In this document: positions 24,256 through 31,928 of the stretch, in pieces
How positions within the stretch are numbered: the first letter of the stretch is position 1
Layout of the letters: every line of letters begins with the position of its first letter
DNA from: Armatimonadota bacterium
GTDB taxonomy: Bacteria; Armatimonadota; Armatimonadia; Armatimonadales; Capsulimonadaceae
Length of the DNA: 46,535 bases
Assembly: GCA_025353925.1 (NCBI GenBank)
Contig: JANXNV010000134.1
Coordinates: 1-46,535 of the forward strand
Direction of reading: 5' to 3'
Translations under genes and position numbers: made by a program
The notes under the pieces: model-generated
What the model was told of the DNA's origin: nothing
Database searches by the model: none
What the model saw: only the letters and a program-made list of their open reading frames with translations

Positions 24256-24675
24256 TCAAAGGAGACGTGGGGGGCGGAGATGGGGGGGATCGCGCAGCGA
24301 GTCGGCCGAGACTTCAGTGCAGTCAAGACGGACGGCGGTTAAGGCAGGCAGGATGTAGACCGAAGACTGAGGCAGGACGAAGGGTGCCGCAAAGAAAAAG
24401 GCGGCGGCGGACGGCGGCGTGGTATCATCGCAGCGAGCACGGCAGGTGGCTTGTCCCGTGAAAGTCTTGTTCGTGTGGCAGCAGCATTTGATGCCGCTTT
24501 TGTGTTCGGCTAGGCACATCGCACATTGGGGGGCGGAGTGGTTTGTGGTCGTTCGGGGTGACGTACCGCAAAATGCCATTTGAGCCGAGCCGCCGAAGAC
24601 TATGCCGCCCCAGAGCACTGCTAGGAGAAGTGAAAATAGCCTGAACAGCGGGTGGTGTTGGGAGCGAACGAGCAT
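24256..24675 (-). CDS. Small exported Cys-rich protein, DUF2946-like
   Basis: A 139-residue protein with an N-terminal hydrophobic segment (about residues 10-32). The mature part contains [13 protein letters not shown], then KCCCHTNK, then two more Cys (ATCRARC). The C-terminus is Pro-rich ([11 protein letters not shown]). The CxxC motif and PP-containing end mirror the small protein upstream of the TonB receptor (21943-22296), although overall similarity is low. Metal binding is plausible from the Cys content but unproven. It starts 3 bases after the nucleotidyltransferase stop and ends 37 bases before the prepilin start. Confidence 0.6.
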   Translation of the reverse strand: MLVRSQHHPLFRLFSLLLAVLWGGIVFGGSAQMAFCGTSPRTTTNHSAPQCAMCLAEHKSGIKCCCHTNKTFTGQATCRARCDDTTPPSAAAFFFAAPFVLPQSSVYILPALTAVRLDCTEVSADSLRDPPHLRPPRLL

Positions 24676-24678
24676 AAT

Positions 24679-25275
24679 TCAGCCGAAGTGCCCTTCCGGC
24701 GTGTCGATCAAAAGCTGCAGCCGCGCCGCGAGTTCCGGCGGGTATTTTGCCGTCCAAGTGGCATCGATGAGTTCCACGTCCAGCATATCGCGCAGATGCA
24801 TCTGATCTTTTGTGCGGAAGACGTTCAGCTTGTTGCCGACAAGAGCCTCCAGGGAAAGAACGCGAAAGAATGCTGCTTGTTTCGACTCACTAACATCTGG
24901 AAACGGCAAAATATCGTCCGGCCTGACTTTTTCTCCGGTAAACAGAATATGCACTGCATCACGAGCTTTTGCCTCACCGCCGTCTAAAAACATATCCATG
25001 CCGCGAACGTGGTGGAAGACGAAACCTTCTTTATGCAATGCTTTTTTAGCGGCATCCAAATCAGCACGGCGCAGAAGTAAGTCTACATCCTGAGTATTTC
25101 TCACCGCCGCCTCATCCACACTGGCAACCCAGAATGCGACAGCATTGCCGCCGATCACGGCGTAAGGGACTCCGGCGCGATCCAGGGCAGCCGTGGATCG
25201 CACGAGCCTCTCGCGCACTTTCAGCACGGCAGACACCATCCGATCCAAAATTGCTTCACCGTCTAGTAACGGCAT
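24679..25275 (-). CDS. Nucleotidyltransferase-fold protein (AbiEii/MNT-like)
   Basis: A 198-residue protein. The core AVIGGNAVAFW followed by RNTQDVDLLL gives the GG and DxD pattern of nucleotidyltransferase-fold proteins, among them many antitoxin or toxin-like enzymes such as AbiEii and MNT. LEALVGNKLNVFR later fits the substrate-binding Lys region of those proteins. No partner such as an HEPN toxin is adjacent. It lies 13 bases downstream of the LD-carboxypeptidase gene. AGGGGGA precedes the ATG. The biochemical role is open: AMP transfer to a protein or a small-molecule substrate is possible. Confidence 0.7.
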   Translation of the reverse strand: MPLLDGEAILDRMVSAVLKVRERLVRSTAALDRAGVPYAVIGGNAVAFWVASVDEAAVRNTQDVDLLLRRADLDAAKKALHKEGFVFHHVRGMDMFLDGGEAKARDAVHILFTGEKVRPDDILPFPDVSESKQAAFFRVLSLEALVGNKLNVFRTKDQMHLRDMLDVELIDATWTAKYPPELAARLQLLIDTPEGHFG

Positions 25276-25288
25276 ACAGTTGGTCCCC

Positions 25289-26200
25289 CTAAATTACTGC
25301 CGCTTCTAATAGCGTGAGCGTTCCGGCGTCGGCATCCAAACGCGCACGAACTCCGAGGGGCAGCGCGTAGTTCTGTGCGACATGGCCGAAGGGGAAGCCT
25401 AGCACGGCGGGCTTCCCATAGGGGATAAGCGCTTCGGCCCAGAGCTGACGCATTGGCAGCGTTTTTGAGTCGTCGGCATTTGTCGCCGCGCCGATGATGA
25501 AGCCGGCGGCACGCGCCAGTACGCCGGCGGCGGCGAGATGGGCCAGGTAACGCTCGACCCGGTGCGGGGCTTCGTCGATGTCTTCCAGCAGGAGCAGCCT
25601 ACCGGCAGCGTCGATCTGATACGGTGTCCCCAGTGTCGCACAGACCAGAGACAGGCAGCCGCCGCAAAGTTCGCCGTCCGCCATGCCGGGAACGAGCACG
25701 TCCGAGGCGCGGCCCAGTACGGTTCCGGCAGTCTCAGGATTTTGCAGCAGGGAGAGCTGCCAGCGAAGCAGGTCCGGGGCGAGTTCGCCCAGCTCGAAGA
25801 CGAGTGGGCCGTGGAGTGCGACAGTCTGGACCTTCTGGGTCAGGGGGATGAGAAGAGAGGTCGTGTCGGAATAGCCGATGACCATTTTGGGCGGCAGTGC
25901 GGCCAGCGCATTCCAGTCCAAAAGCGGCCATAAACGCAGCGCAGAAGAGCCGCCTCGGGCACACCAGAGAACGTCAATCGTGGAATCGGCATAAAAGCGG
26001 GAGAAGTCGGAGGCCCGGTCGATGTCGGTTCCCGCGCGGTGCCCATGTCTCTCTCGCACATGGGGAGCGACGATGACCCGGAACCCCTGCCCTTCCAGCA
26101 CCGCGATTCCCGACGCCAGCAGACCGCTCTCGACGGGGCTGGACGGATTGACGATGCCGATGGTTCCGCCGGACGGTAAGGCTTTCGGCTTGAGGATCAA
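25289..26200 (-). CDS. LD-carboxypeptidase (peptidase S66)
   Basis: A 303-residue Ser-Glu-His peptidase of the LdcA/MccF family. LdcA trims the terminal D-alanine from tetrapeptides during cell-wall recycling. The N-terminal GTIGIVNPSSPVESG and WCARGGSSALRL match, and VIGYSDTTSLL contains the nucleophile Ser. GELCGGCLSL, LLLEDIDEAPHRVER and the late GFPFGHVAQN supply the Glu and His regions. The start is taken as TTG at 26200, forming a TTGA overlap with the cysE stop. It gives a protein beginning at the conserved N-terminal strand, while an in-frame start further upstream would add unrelated residues. Confidence 0.88.
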   Translation of the reverse strand: MILKPKALPSGGTIGIVNPSSPVESGLLASGIAVLEGQGFRVIVAPHVRERHGHRAGTDIDRASDFSRFYADSTIDVLWCARGGSSALRLWPLLDWNALAALPPKMVIGYSDTTSLLIPLTQKVQTVALHGPLVFELGELAPDLLRWQLSLLQNPETAGTVLGRASDVLVPGMADGELCGGCLSLVCATLGTPYQIDAAGRLLLLEDIDEAPHRVERYLAHLAAAGVLARAAGFIIGAATNADDSKTLPMRQLWAEALIPYGKPAVLGFPFGHVAQNYALPLGVRARLDADAGTLTLLEAAVI

Positions 26201-26991
26201 ATGCCGCCGCCTGAAAGGTTCTCCTCCGGGCAAGGCTCCCAGTGGTCGGCACACATCTCATCGAAGATTTCCGAGAGCGGCTTCTCCGGGATTTTGTCCC
26301 AGACAGTGTCCAGAGCCCGCAGGATCTGGTCCGGGTGCTGCTCCTCTTCCACGAGATCCAAGCGGCACTTGACGGCTTCGATCTCCTTCAAAGCGCGGCG
26401 GATAATCTCGCCCATCGGATCGGCGTTCCCGAGGGCCTGGTCCATGACCTGCGCGGTCGTGCGCTGAGAGATGTGCAGGCCGTCCTGAACCAAAATCCGG
26501 CCTGGAACACCCACGACGCTGGTATTCGGCGGGACATCATGGGTGACCACGGCATTCGCCCCAATCCGTGCCCCTTCTCCGACCGTGATATTACCCAGAA
26601 CTTTGGCTCCCATGCCGAGCAAAACATTGTTGTTGACTGTCGGATGACGCTTCGTTTTTTCCAGAGATGTCCCGCCAAGAGTCACTTGGTGGTACATGAG
26701 GACATCATCGCCGACCACCGCCGTCTCCCCGATCACGATTCCTGCTCCGTGATCCATGAAAAAGCGCCGGCCAATGGTCGCCCCCGGATGGATTTCAATG
26801 TTCGTCAAAAATCGGCTCCACTGCGAGACCACCCGGGCCGGGAAAAACCAGCCGCGACCATATAGCTTGTGCGCGATGCGATGATAAAATAAAGCCCAAA
26901 AACCGGCGTAAGTCAGCACCTCGGCCAGTGAGCGGGCGGCAGGGTCTTTTCGCAGGATTGTTTGGACGTCTTCGCGCAGATGCTGAAACAC
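26197..26991 (-). CDS. cysE: Serine O-acetyltransferase
   Basis: A 264-residue left-handed beta-helix acetyltransferase that makes O-acetylserine, the carbon skeleton for cysteine. An N-terminal helical domain carries AEVLTYAGFWALFYHRIAH. The hexapeptide repeats include IGRRFFMDHGAGIVIGE (with the catalytic His), VTLGGT and the family loop KRHPTVNNNVLLGMGAKVLG. A charged C-terminal extension of about 70 residues is longer than in the shortest family members. The start is GTG at 26991, chosen because GGAG lies 8 bases upstream and the protein then begins FQHLREDVQTIL as in homologues. It heads a probable five-gene unit. Confidence 0.92.
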   Translation of the reverse strand: MFQHLREDVQTILRKDPAARSLAEVLTYAGFWALFYHRIAHKLYGRGWFFPARVVSQWSRFLTNIEIHPGATIGRRFFMDHGAGIVIGETAVVGDDVLMYHQVTLGGTSLEKTKRHPTVNNNVLLGMGAKVLGNITVGEGARIGANAVVTHDVPPNTSVVGVPGRILVQDGLHISQRTTAQVMDQALGNADPMGEIIRRALKEIEAVKCRLDLVEEEQHPDQILRALDTVWDKIPEKPLSEIFDEMCADHWEPCPEENLSGGGI

Positions 26992-27054
26992 AGATTGATC
27001 TCCAAAGGTAGTATGGCTTAATAATCGGCTTTTCGCGTATTTCAGTTCCCCACT

Positions 27055-27067
27055 CGCTTGACAAGCG
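27055..27067. promoter_or_regulatory. 13-bp palindrome over the -35 box, putative operator
   Basis: CGCTTG-A-CAAGCG is a perfect palindrome that completely covers the TTGACA box (27058-27063). A second copy of part of its half (CTTGT at 27077-27081) precedes the -10 box. A protein bound here would block the promoter; the AbrB-type product of the first gene is one candidate. Confidence 0.5.
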
Positions 27068-27086
27068 TTGATGTGTCTTGTATAAT
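27058..27086 (+). promoter_or_regulatory. Consensus sigma-70 promoter for the efflux operon
   Basis: TTGACA (27058-27063), a 17-base spacer and TATAAT (27081-27086): both hexamers match consensus. Transcription would start near 27092, about 70 bases before the AbrB start. Confidence 0.92.
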
Positions 27087-27164
27087 ATGCCAACAAGTAT
27101 GTAATGTGTGATTTACATGATTTTACCACGCAGGCGTTTTGATAAGGGTGCAAACAGGGAAATA

Positions 27165-27458
27165 ATGAGTAAGACTGATGACAAGGATTATTGCTTTAAA
27201 GATCACTTTTACGGAGCAGCCACTGTCGGCGAACGCGGCCAAATCGTGATCCCGGCGGAAGCGCGTAAAAAGTACGGTATCGAAAGTGGTGACAAAATCC
27301 TCATTATGGGTGCCCCTCACGAGAAAGGCTTGATGCTGGTCAAGATCGACGCAATGCGTGAATTCATGCACACACTCCTGGCGGATCTACAGCAGTTGGA
27401 CCGCGAGATCCAAAACGACGAAAAATCAGAGAAAAAAGTGGAGGAACCAACCTCTTGA
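27165..27458 (+). CDS. AbrB/MazE-like SpoVT-fold DNA-binding regulator
   Basis: A 97-residue protein. The N-terminal half is a swapped-hairpin AbrB domain (GAATVGERGQIVIPAEARKK then YGIESGDKILIMG). A C-terminal helical tail of about 35 residues is charged (LQQLDREIQNDEKSEKKVEE) and may be a coiled coil. It is the first gene after the consensus promoter and is likely the regulator of the efflux genes, perhaps binding the palindrome there. The ATG at 27165 has AGGGA 4 bases before it; in-frame GTG and ATG codons upstream (27108, 27117) are possible but give an unrelated N-terminus. The end overlaps the TolC start (TTGA). Confidence 0.85.
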   Translation: MSKTDDKDYCFKDHFYGAATVGERGQIVIPAEARKKYGIESGDKILIMGAPHEKGLMLVKIDAMREFMHTLLADLQQLDREIQNDEKSEKKVEEPTS

Positions 27459-29293
27459 CACATTCGCAGCAGATGAGATTTAAGCGACTGATGACCGGTG
27501 CCGCCGCGGCTGGTTTGTTTTCGTTTTCAGCGGCGAGTATTCACGCGCAAACAGCCTTGGTCACACCAGGGATACCGCCAGCACGCACGTATTCTTTGGA
27601 GCAGATTTTGACCCTGGCACTGGATGCCAACTCCTCTGTCCGTCTGGCACGCGAAAAGGTCATCAAAACCCAGCAGCTGATCTACGAGGCCAATGCCGCC
27701 GGTCTGCCGCAGGTTCGCGTGGACATCGTCGATACGTACTCCAGCAATAAAGCCTTCGGCACGGCGGCAGGCGGCAGCAATTCCACCGGCACCCTGCCGG
27801 GTGGCGGCCAGATTCCCGTGATCATCGATACCGGTGGCGGCAACACCGGGGCGGTCACCAGCAGCGGGGGCGGGGGAACCGCCACCGGAGCCGGGTCAAG
27901 TTCTCTCAGCAGCTCCGGCAGCAATACAATTGGCGGCGGCGGGACGACCGGCAGCACTGGTGCCACGAATTCCGTTCCAACCAGCACGACACTAGGCTCG
28001 GGTGGCACGACCGGATCGACGGGGACTACGGGCATACCAGGAACCGGCGGCACGTTCGGCACGACAGGGCCGACGGCCAATCCAGGCGGGGCAGGCACTT
28101 CGGCACCCCATATCCAGAGCGGCCAGCCGAGCACCGCCGATCTGCCGCCGATCATGCAGACCTACGATGCCGCCACGAGTTCTGCAGCCGCTTCCCGCAC
28201 CCTTTCCACACCGCGTGATACGTCCACAGGGACCGGCACAGGGACGCAGCCTGGGAACGGGTCACTTAACAACGGATCGGGCGGCTACCACAATAACTAC
28301 AGCGGGCGAATCAGTATCACGCAGGGGATTGATTTGTTCAAGCTGGTTCCGGCGGCGCAGGAAGTGGAGAACTTTACACGGGATTTTTACGTTACGGATT
28401 TGATCCGGGTGCAAAATGAGACGACACTTTCGGTTAAAAACCTCTTTTTTACAGTGCTGCGAAATCAGGCACAGGTCGCCGTGTATCAGCAGCAGGTGAC
28501 GGCGGATACGGAGAGTGTACGGGTCACGCAGGCGCGGGTGACGGCGGGGGCTGCCGCCCAGTACGATCTGCTGACGGCCCAAACAACCCTCTCGAATGCC
28601 CGGCAGCTTCTCAGCTCCTCCCGAAACACGCTGGCACTGGCTGTGGTCAACCTCAACAACCTGATTGGGATGGCACCCTCAACGCAGATTGCCCTGCTCG
28701 AGCCGCAGACACCGCCGCTTAATCAAGTCTTTGACGCGGACCGGCTGACACAGAACGCGTACCGATTGCGCCCGGAGATCAAGCAGGCCGACAACAATAT
28801 CTTGATTGCCAAGCGGCTGATCAAGCTGGCCGGTTCCAGTCTGCTGCCGTCGCTGAGCATCGTTGGGGCAGGAAACTACAATGGGCATGTTTCGAATGGC
28901 TCGAACAGCACGATGAGCCTCTCCGCCGTGCTGGGCATTCCCCTGTATGACGGCGGCACAACCCGCGCCAAAGTCTCGGAGGCGCAGTCGGACCTGCGCT
29001 CGCAGCAGATTACCCGCGACCAGCTGCGCCAAAACGTTTCCGTTGAGATTTTGCAGGCACTTTCCAATATCAACGACGCACAAACCCGTGCCGCTTCCGC
29101 GACCGTCGGGGCGACGCAGGCGCAGGAAGCGCTGCGACTAGCAAATGTCCGTTACCAAAACGGGATCGGCACCATTCTCGATGTCGTCAACGCCGAGGCG
29201 CAGCTGTCGCAGGCGCGAACGAACTCATTAAACGCACAGTACGATTATCAGACTTCTCTGGCCCAATTGACGCGCGGAATCGGCGGACGCTAA
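27455..29293 (+). CDS. TolC family outer membrane efflux protein with large low-complexity insert
   Basis: A 612-residue outer-membrane channel protein. A signal peptide (about 1-32, ending SIHAQ) precedes the first outer membrane efflux repeat (YSLEQILTLALDANSSVRLAREKV). A Gly/Ser/Thr-rich stretch then occupies about residues 105-285 (nt about 27770-28307), after which the repeat resumes (ISITQGIDLF) and the second repeat follows (NAYRLRPEIKQADNNI to LANVRYQNGIGTILDV). By the TolC fold, the insert falls between the first two beta strands and would be a surface loop. The TTG start overlaps the AbrB stop and has GGAGGAA 8 bases upstream. Confidence 0.88.
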   Translation: MTHSQQMRFKRLMTGAAAAGLFSFSAASIHAQTALVTPGIPPARTYSLEQILTLALDANSSVRLAREKVIKTQQLIYEANAAGLPQVRVDIVDTYSSNKAFGTAAGGSNSTGTLPGGGQIPVIIDTGGGNTGAVTSSGGGGTATGAGSSSLSSSGSNTIGGGGTTGSTGATNSVPTSTTLGSGGTTGSTGTTGIPGTGGTFGTTGPTANPGGAGTSAPHIQSGQPSTADLPPIMQTYDAATSSAAASRTLSTPRDTSTGTGTGTQPGNGSLNNGSGGYHNNYSGRISITQGIDLFKLVPAAQEVENFTRDFYVTDLIRVQNETTLSVKNLFFTVLRNQAQVAVYQQQVTADTESVRVTQARVTAGAAAQYDLLTAQTTLSNARQLLSSSRNTLALAVVNLNNLIGMAPSTQIALLEPQTPPLNQVFDADRLTQNAYRLRPEIKQADNNILIAKRLIKLAGSSLLPSLSIVGAGNYNGHVSNGSNSTMSLSAVLGIPLYDGGTTRAKVSEAQSDLRSQQITRDQLRQNVSVEILQALSNINDAQTRAASATVGATQAQEALRLANVRYQNGIGTILDVVNAEAQLSQARTNSLNAQYDYQTSLAQLTRGIGGR

Positions 29294-29328
29294 AAAGCCA
29301 AGTCAAGAACGGCTGAGGTAAGAACGGA

Positions 29329-30939
29329 ATGAGACCAAGTATGACTACGAAATATGCGGCTGCGGCACTGACCGGGTTGTCCCTAACCATACTGATGGCT
29401 GGCTGCGGGCCAAAAAAAGAGGCCAAGAAAGAGCCGGGGACCGGGGATCCCGGCGGCAGCGTCGCCGTGCAGGTCGCGACCGTGCAGGCCGGAACCATCG
29501 CGTCTTCCGTGTCCGTGACCGGCAGCACGCAGGCACTGTCCGACGTCCAGATCTCCGCGCGTGCGTCGGGCCGCGTGACGGCGGTCAACTTCCGAGAAGG
29601 ACAAGTCGTGCGAGCTGGGCAGATTGTTGTCCAGCAGGACAGCACGGATCTCCAGGCGAATGTCCGGCAGGCGCAAGCGAATATCGCGCAGGCGGAAGCG
29701 AATGTTGCTTCGGCGCGGGCCAAGCTGTCGCAGGCCAAGACCAATTACACGCTCCAAATCCAGACGGCGAAATCCGCGGTCGCTCAGGCGCGGGCACAGG
29801 TATCGGCTTCCAAGCAGAATTATCTGAAAGTCAAGGGCGGTTCTCGCCCGCAACAGGTGCTGGAAGCGAAGAACCAAGTCTTACTTTCGAAGGCCAATCT
29901 CGACAACGCGCAGACGATTCTCACCCGGAACAAAAGCCTGTATTCCCAAGGCGCCATTGCAAAAGCTGACTTGGATACGGCGCAAACCACTTACGATGTC
30001 CAGTACCAGACCTATCAAAACCAAAAGGCGGCACTCTCGCTGACAATCGAAGGCAATCAGCAGGAGGATGTCTCGGGAGCACTGGCTCAGCTTCAGCAGC
30101 AGCAGGCGAATCTGAACACGGCAATCGCGAACCAGCAGAATATTCAGGTCCGACGCGACGATATTCTGGCCGCTCAGGCCGCCGTGACCCAGGCCCAGGC
30201 CGCCGTCCGCACGTCCCAGGCGACGCTGGCCTTTAATCAGCAGCAGGTGGCGAATGCGCTTCTGCGCTCACCGATTGACGGTATCGTTGCCGCCCGCGAA
30301 GTCGAGCCGGGTCAGGTGGCTTCCCCCGGGACCAACCTGATGCGGATCGTCGGCCTCGGGTCCGTATATTACGAGCCGACAATCTCGGAGACGGACTTTG
30401 CGAGTGCAGCCGTCGGCAATCCGGTGACGGTCATGGTGGATGCGCTGCCGGGTAAAACATTCAACGGCAAAGTCAGTGCCGTTTATCCCGCCGCCAGTGC
30501 GACCAACCGCGTTTTTACGCTTCGGGTGACGATCTCCAATCCGCAGAACCAGCTTCGGCCTGGAATGTTTGCACGGGGCAGCATCGTGACAAAAGTCGCG
30601 CGTAACGTCCCTGTGGTCCCGGCGACCGCCTTGGTTCCACTGGCATCCACGCAGGGTTTCCAGCCGAATGACAGCAGCAATGAGCCAATCGCCTCCGGCA
30701 CTCAGTCCGCGCCTCAGCAGGTAGTGGTTGTCGGTCCGAACCGCACGGCCCAGCCGCGAGCAGTCAAGATCGGTATCCAAAACCAGCAGGAGGCGGAGAT
30801 CACAAGCGGCCTTCAGGCGGGGGAACAGATCGTCGTCGTTGGTCAGCAGGGTCTAAAACAGGGCGACAAGCTGGTGATCGCGGACAAAAACGGCAGATCC
30901 GGCGGTGCCGGGGCACAAAGTGCCTCTACAAATCCGTAA
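29329..30939 (+). CDS. RND-type membrane fusion lipoprotein (HlyD/AcrA-like)
   Basis: A 536-residue periplasmic adaptor with a lipobox (LMAGC, Cys about residue 26). The barrel-sandwich half begins near residue 75 (ARASGRVTAVNFREGQVVRAGQ). A very long Ala/Gln-rich coiled-coil hairpin follows (about 100-310), then the second lipoyl half (LLRSPIDGIVAAREVEPGQV), a beta-barrel domain and a membrane-proximal domain. The hairpin is longer than in AcrA (which is about 400 residues in total), partly through repetitive AQ-type heptads. It joins the TolC protein to the RND pump. The ATG at 29329 is used; a second ATG lies 4 codons later. Confidence 0.9.
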   Translation: MRPSMTTKYAAAALTGLSLTILMAGCGPKKEAKKEPGTGDPGGSVAVQVATVQAGTIASSVSVTGSTQALSDVQISARASGRVTAVNFREGQVVRAGQIVVQQDSTDLQANVRQAQANIAQAEANVASARAKLSQAKTNYTLQIQTAKSAVAQARAQVSASKQNYLKVKGGSRPQQVLEAKNQVLLSKANLDNAQTILTRNKSLYSQGAIAKADLDTAQTTYDVQYQTYQNQKAALSLTIEGNQQEDVSGALAQLQQQQANLNTAIANQQNIQVRRDDILAAQAAVTQAQAAVRTSQATLAFNQQQVANALLRSPIDGIVAAREVEPGQVASPGTNLMRIVGLGSVYYEPTISETDFASAAVGNPVTVMVDALPGKTFNGKVSAVYPAASATNRVFTLRVTISNPQNQLRPGMFARGSIVTKVARNVPVVPATALVPLASTQGFQPNDSSNEPIASGTQSAPQQVVVVGPNRTAQPRAVKIGIQNQQEAEITSGLQAGEQIVVVGQQGLKQGDKLVIADKNGRSGGAGAQSASTNP

Positions 30940-30965
30940 CAAGTTTTTTAGACATCGGAGACTTT

Positions 30966-31286
30966 ATGCAATGGGTGTTTCTCGGCTTGTCCATCCTGCT
31001 GGAAGTCACGGGAACGGTGTTTTTGAAGTTGTCACACGGCCTCACGCGCCCCCTGCCTTCGGTGTATATGGGTCTGTCGTATCTGGCAAGTATCTGCATC
31101 TTTAATTTCGCCGTCAAAACGATTCCTATGGGCCTGGCCTATGCGATTTGGGCAAGTGTTGGGACCGCTTCCATCGCGCTCATCGGCTTCCTATTCTTCG
31201 GCGAGATCGTGACGACAGTCAAGATCGTCAGCATTTGCCTGATTATCGCCGGGTGTATCGGGCTGAATTTGGCGGGTGGGCATTGA
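30966..31286 (+). CDS. Small multidrug resistance (SMR) transporter
   Basis: A 106-residue protein with four membrane helices, the usual SMR size. The essential Glu of helix 1 is present (LLEVTGTVFLKLS, Glu about 13), and GLAYAIWASVGTASIALIG and FFGEIVT match EmrE/QacE-like members. SMR proteins act as dimers that exchange cationic drugs or guanidinium for protons. It lies 26 bases after the membrane fusion gene with CGGAG upstream, so it is part of the efflux transcript. Sequence alone does not separate a drug exporter from a guanidinium exporter (SugE/Gdx). Confidence 0.92.
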   Translation: MQWVFLGLSILLEVTGTVFLKLSHGLTRPLPSVYMGLSYLASICIFNFAVKTIPMGLAYAIWASVGTASIALIGFLFFGEIVTTVKIVSICLIIAGCIGLNLAGGH

Positions 31287-31558
31287 TATTTGAATAGGAT
31301 TCTGAGAAAGCACGTACGAATTCATTAAAGCATCAAATGTCTTTCGAGGAAGCACAAACGATCTTCGCAGATGCTTTTTCGATTACGTACGAAGATGCGG
31401 AGCACTCGCTCATCGAAGAACGTCTGTTAGAAATCGGTTTCTCCCAGCAGAATCGTCTGCTGGCAGTGATTTATGTTGAACGCTCAGAGACTGTACGCCT
31501 TATTAGCGCACGTTTGGCGACTGCCCAGGAGAGAAGAGATTATGAAACAGGCGATTGA
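31283..31558 (+). pseudogene. brnT: BrnT-type toxin (DUF497) with an amber codon near the start
   Basis: BrnT toxins are small ribonucleases whose N-terminus reads roughly MxFEWD. Here the frame opens with TTG at 31283 and gives M-I-F-E, then TAG (31295-31297) exactly where the conserved Trp codon TGG is expected, then D and a normal continuation (KARTNSLKH, MSFEEAQTIFADAF, LIEERLLEIGFS, RLISARLATAQERRDYETGD). An internal ATG at 31337 could give a 73-residue protein lacking the first part of the fold. The intact gene would be 91 codons. It overlaps the SMR stop by 4 bases and the putative antitoxin gene by 17. Confidence 0.8.
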
Positions 31559-31925
31559 AACTACAGAAGCCTCGAATGACGCTTACAATTTAAGGCGCAA
31601 GGCAGGAGAGCGCGGTCGCTACGCGGCTGCCTACGAGGCCGGTCATCAAACAACTGTTCATGTGCATGTCGCCCCTGAAATCTTCCGCTTGTTCACCTCT
31701 GTTGAGGCGTTGGTGGAAGCGAACAAGGTCGCGATGACCAGTGGTATCAATATCATTGAGCGCAGTATCACTATTCAGTATTTCAGCAACGACGATAGTC
31801 CACGCTGGTGTGTGAGTTTTAATCTTCAAATAAGAAGCAGCATTCACGACGGCAATCTTCAAATCATGATCTCTGCTGGTGAAGTAGATGAAGAAGTGAC
31901 AGTCAATAGCGTAAGCAGGATTTAA
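31542..31925 (+). CDS. Putative antitoxin partner of the BrnT-like toxin
   Basis: A 127-residue protein that starts inside the end of the BrnT-like gene, with AGGAGAGAAGAG upstream. Residues about 13-32 (YNLRRKAGERGRYAAAYEAGH) match the RGxYAxxYxxG signature found in a group of small proteins encoded next to BrnT toxins. The remaining part, from about residue 35 to the end (SVEALVEANKVAMTSG, ERSITIQYFSND, LQIMISAGEVDEEVT), resembles no domain I recognise and is longer than in typical partners. An antitoxin role is inferred from position. The stop lies 3 bases before the RND pump gene. Confidence 0.5.
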   Translation: MKQAIETTEASNDAYNLRRKAGERGRYAAAYEAGHQTTVHVHVAPEIFRLFTSVEALVEANKVAMTSGINIIERSITIQYFSNDDSPRWCVSFNLQIRSSIHDGNLQIMISAGEVDEEVTVNSVSRI

Positions 31926-31928
31926 CCT

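Noticed and set aside
27682-28155. Minus-strand Pro/Val-rich reading frame across the TolC insert
   Set aside because: It is the reverse reading of Gly/Thr/Ser codons; the plus frame is continuous with TolC on both sides.
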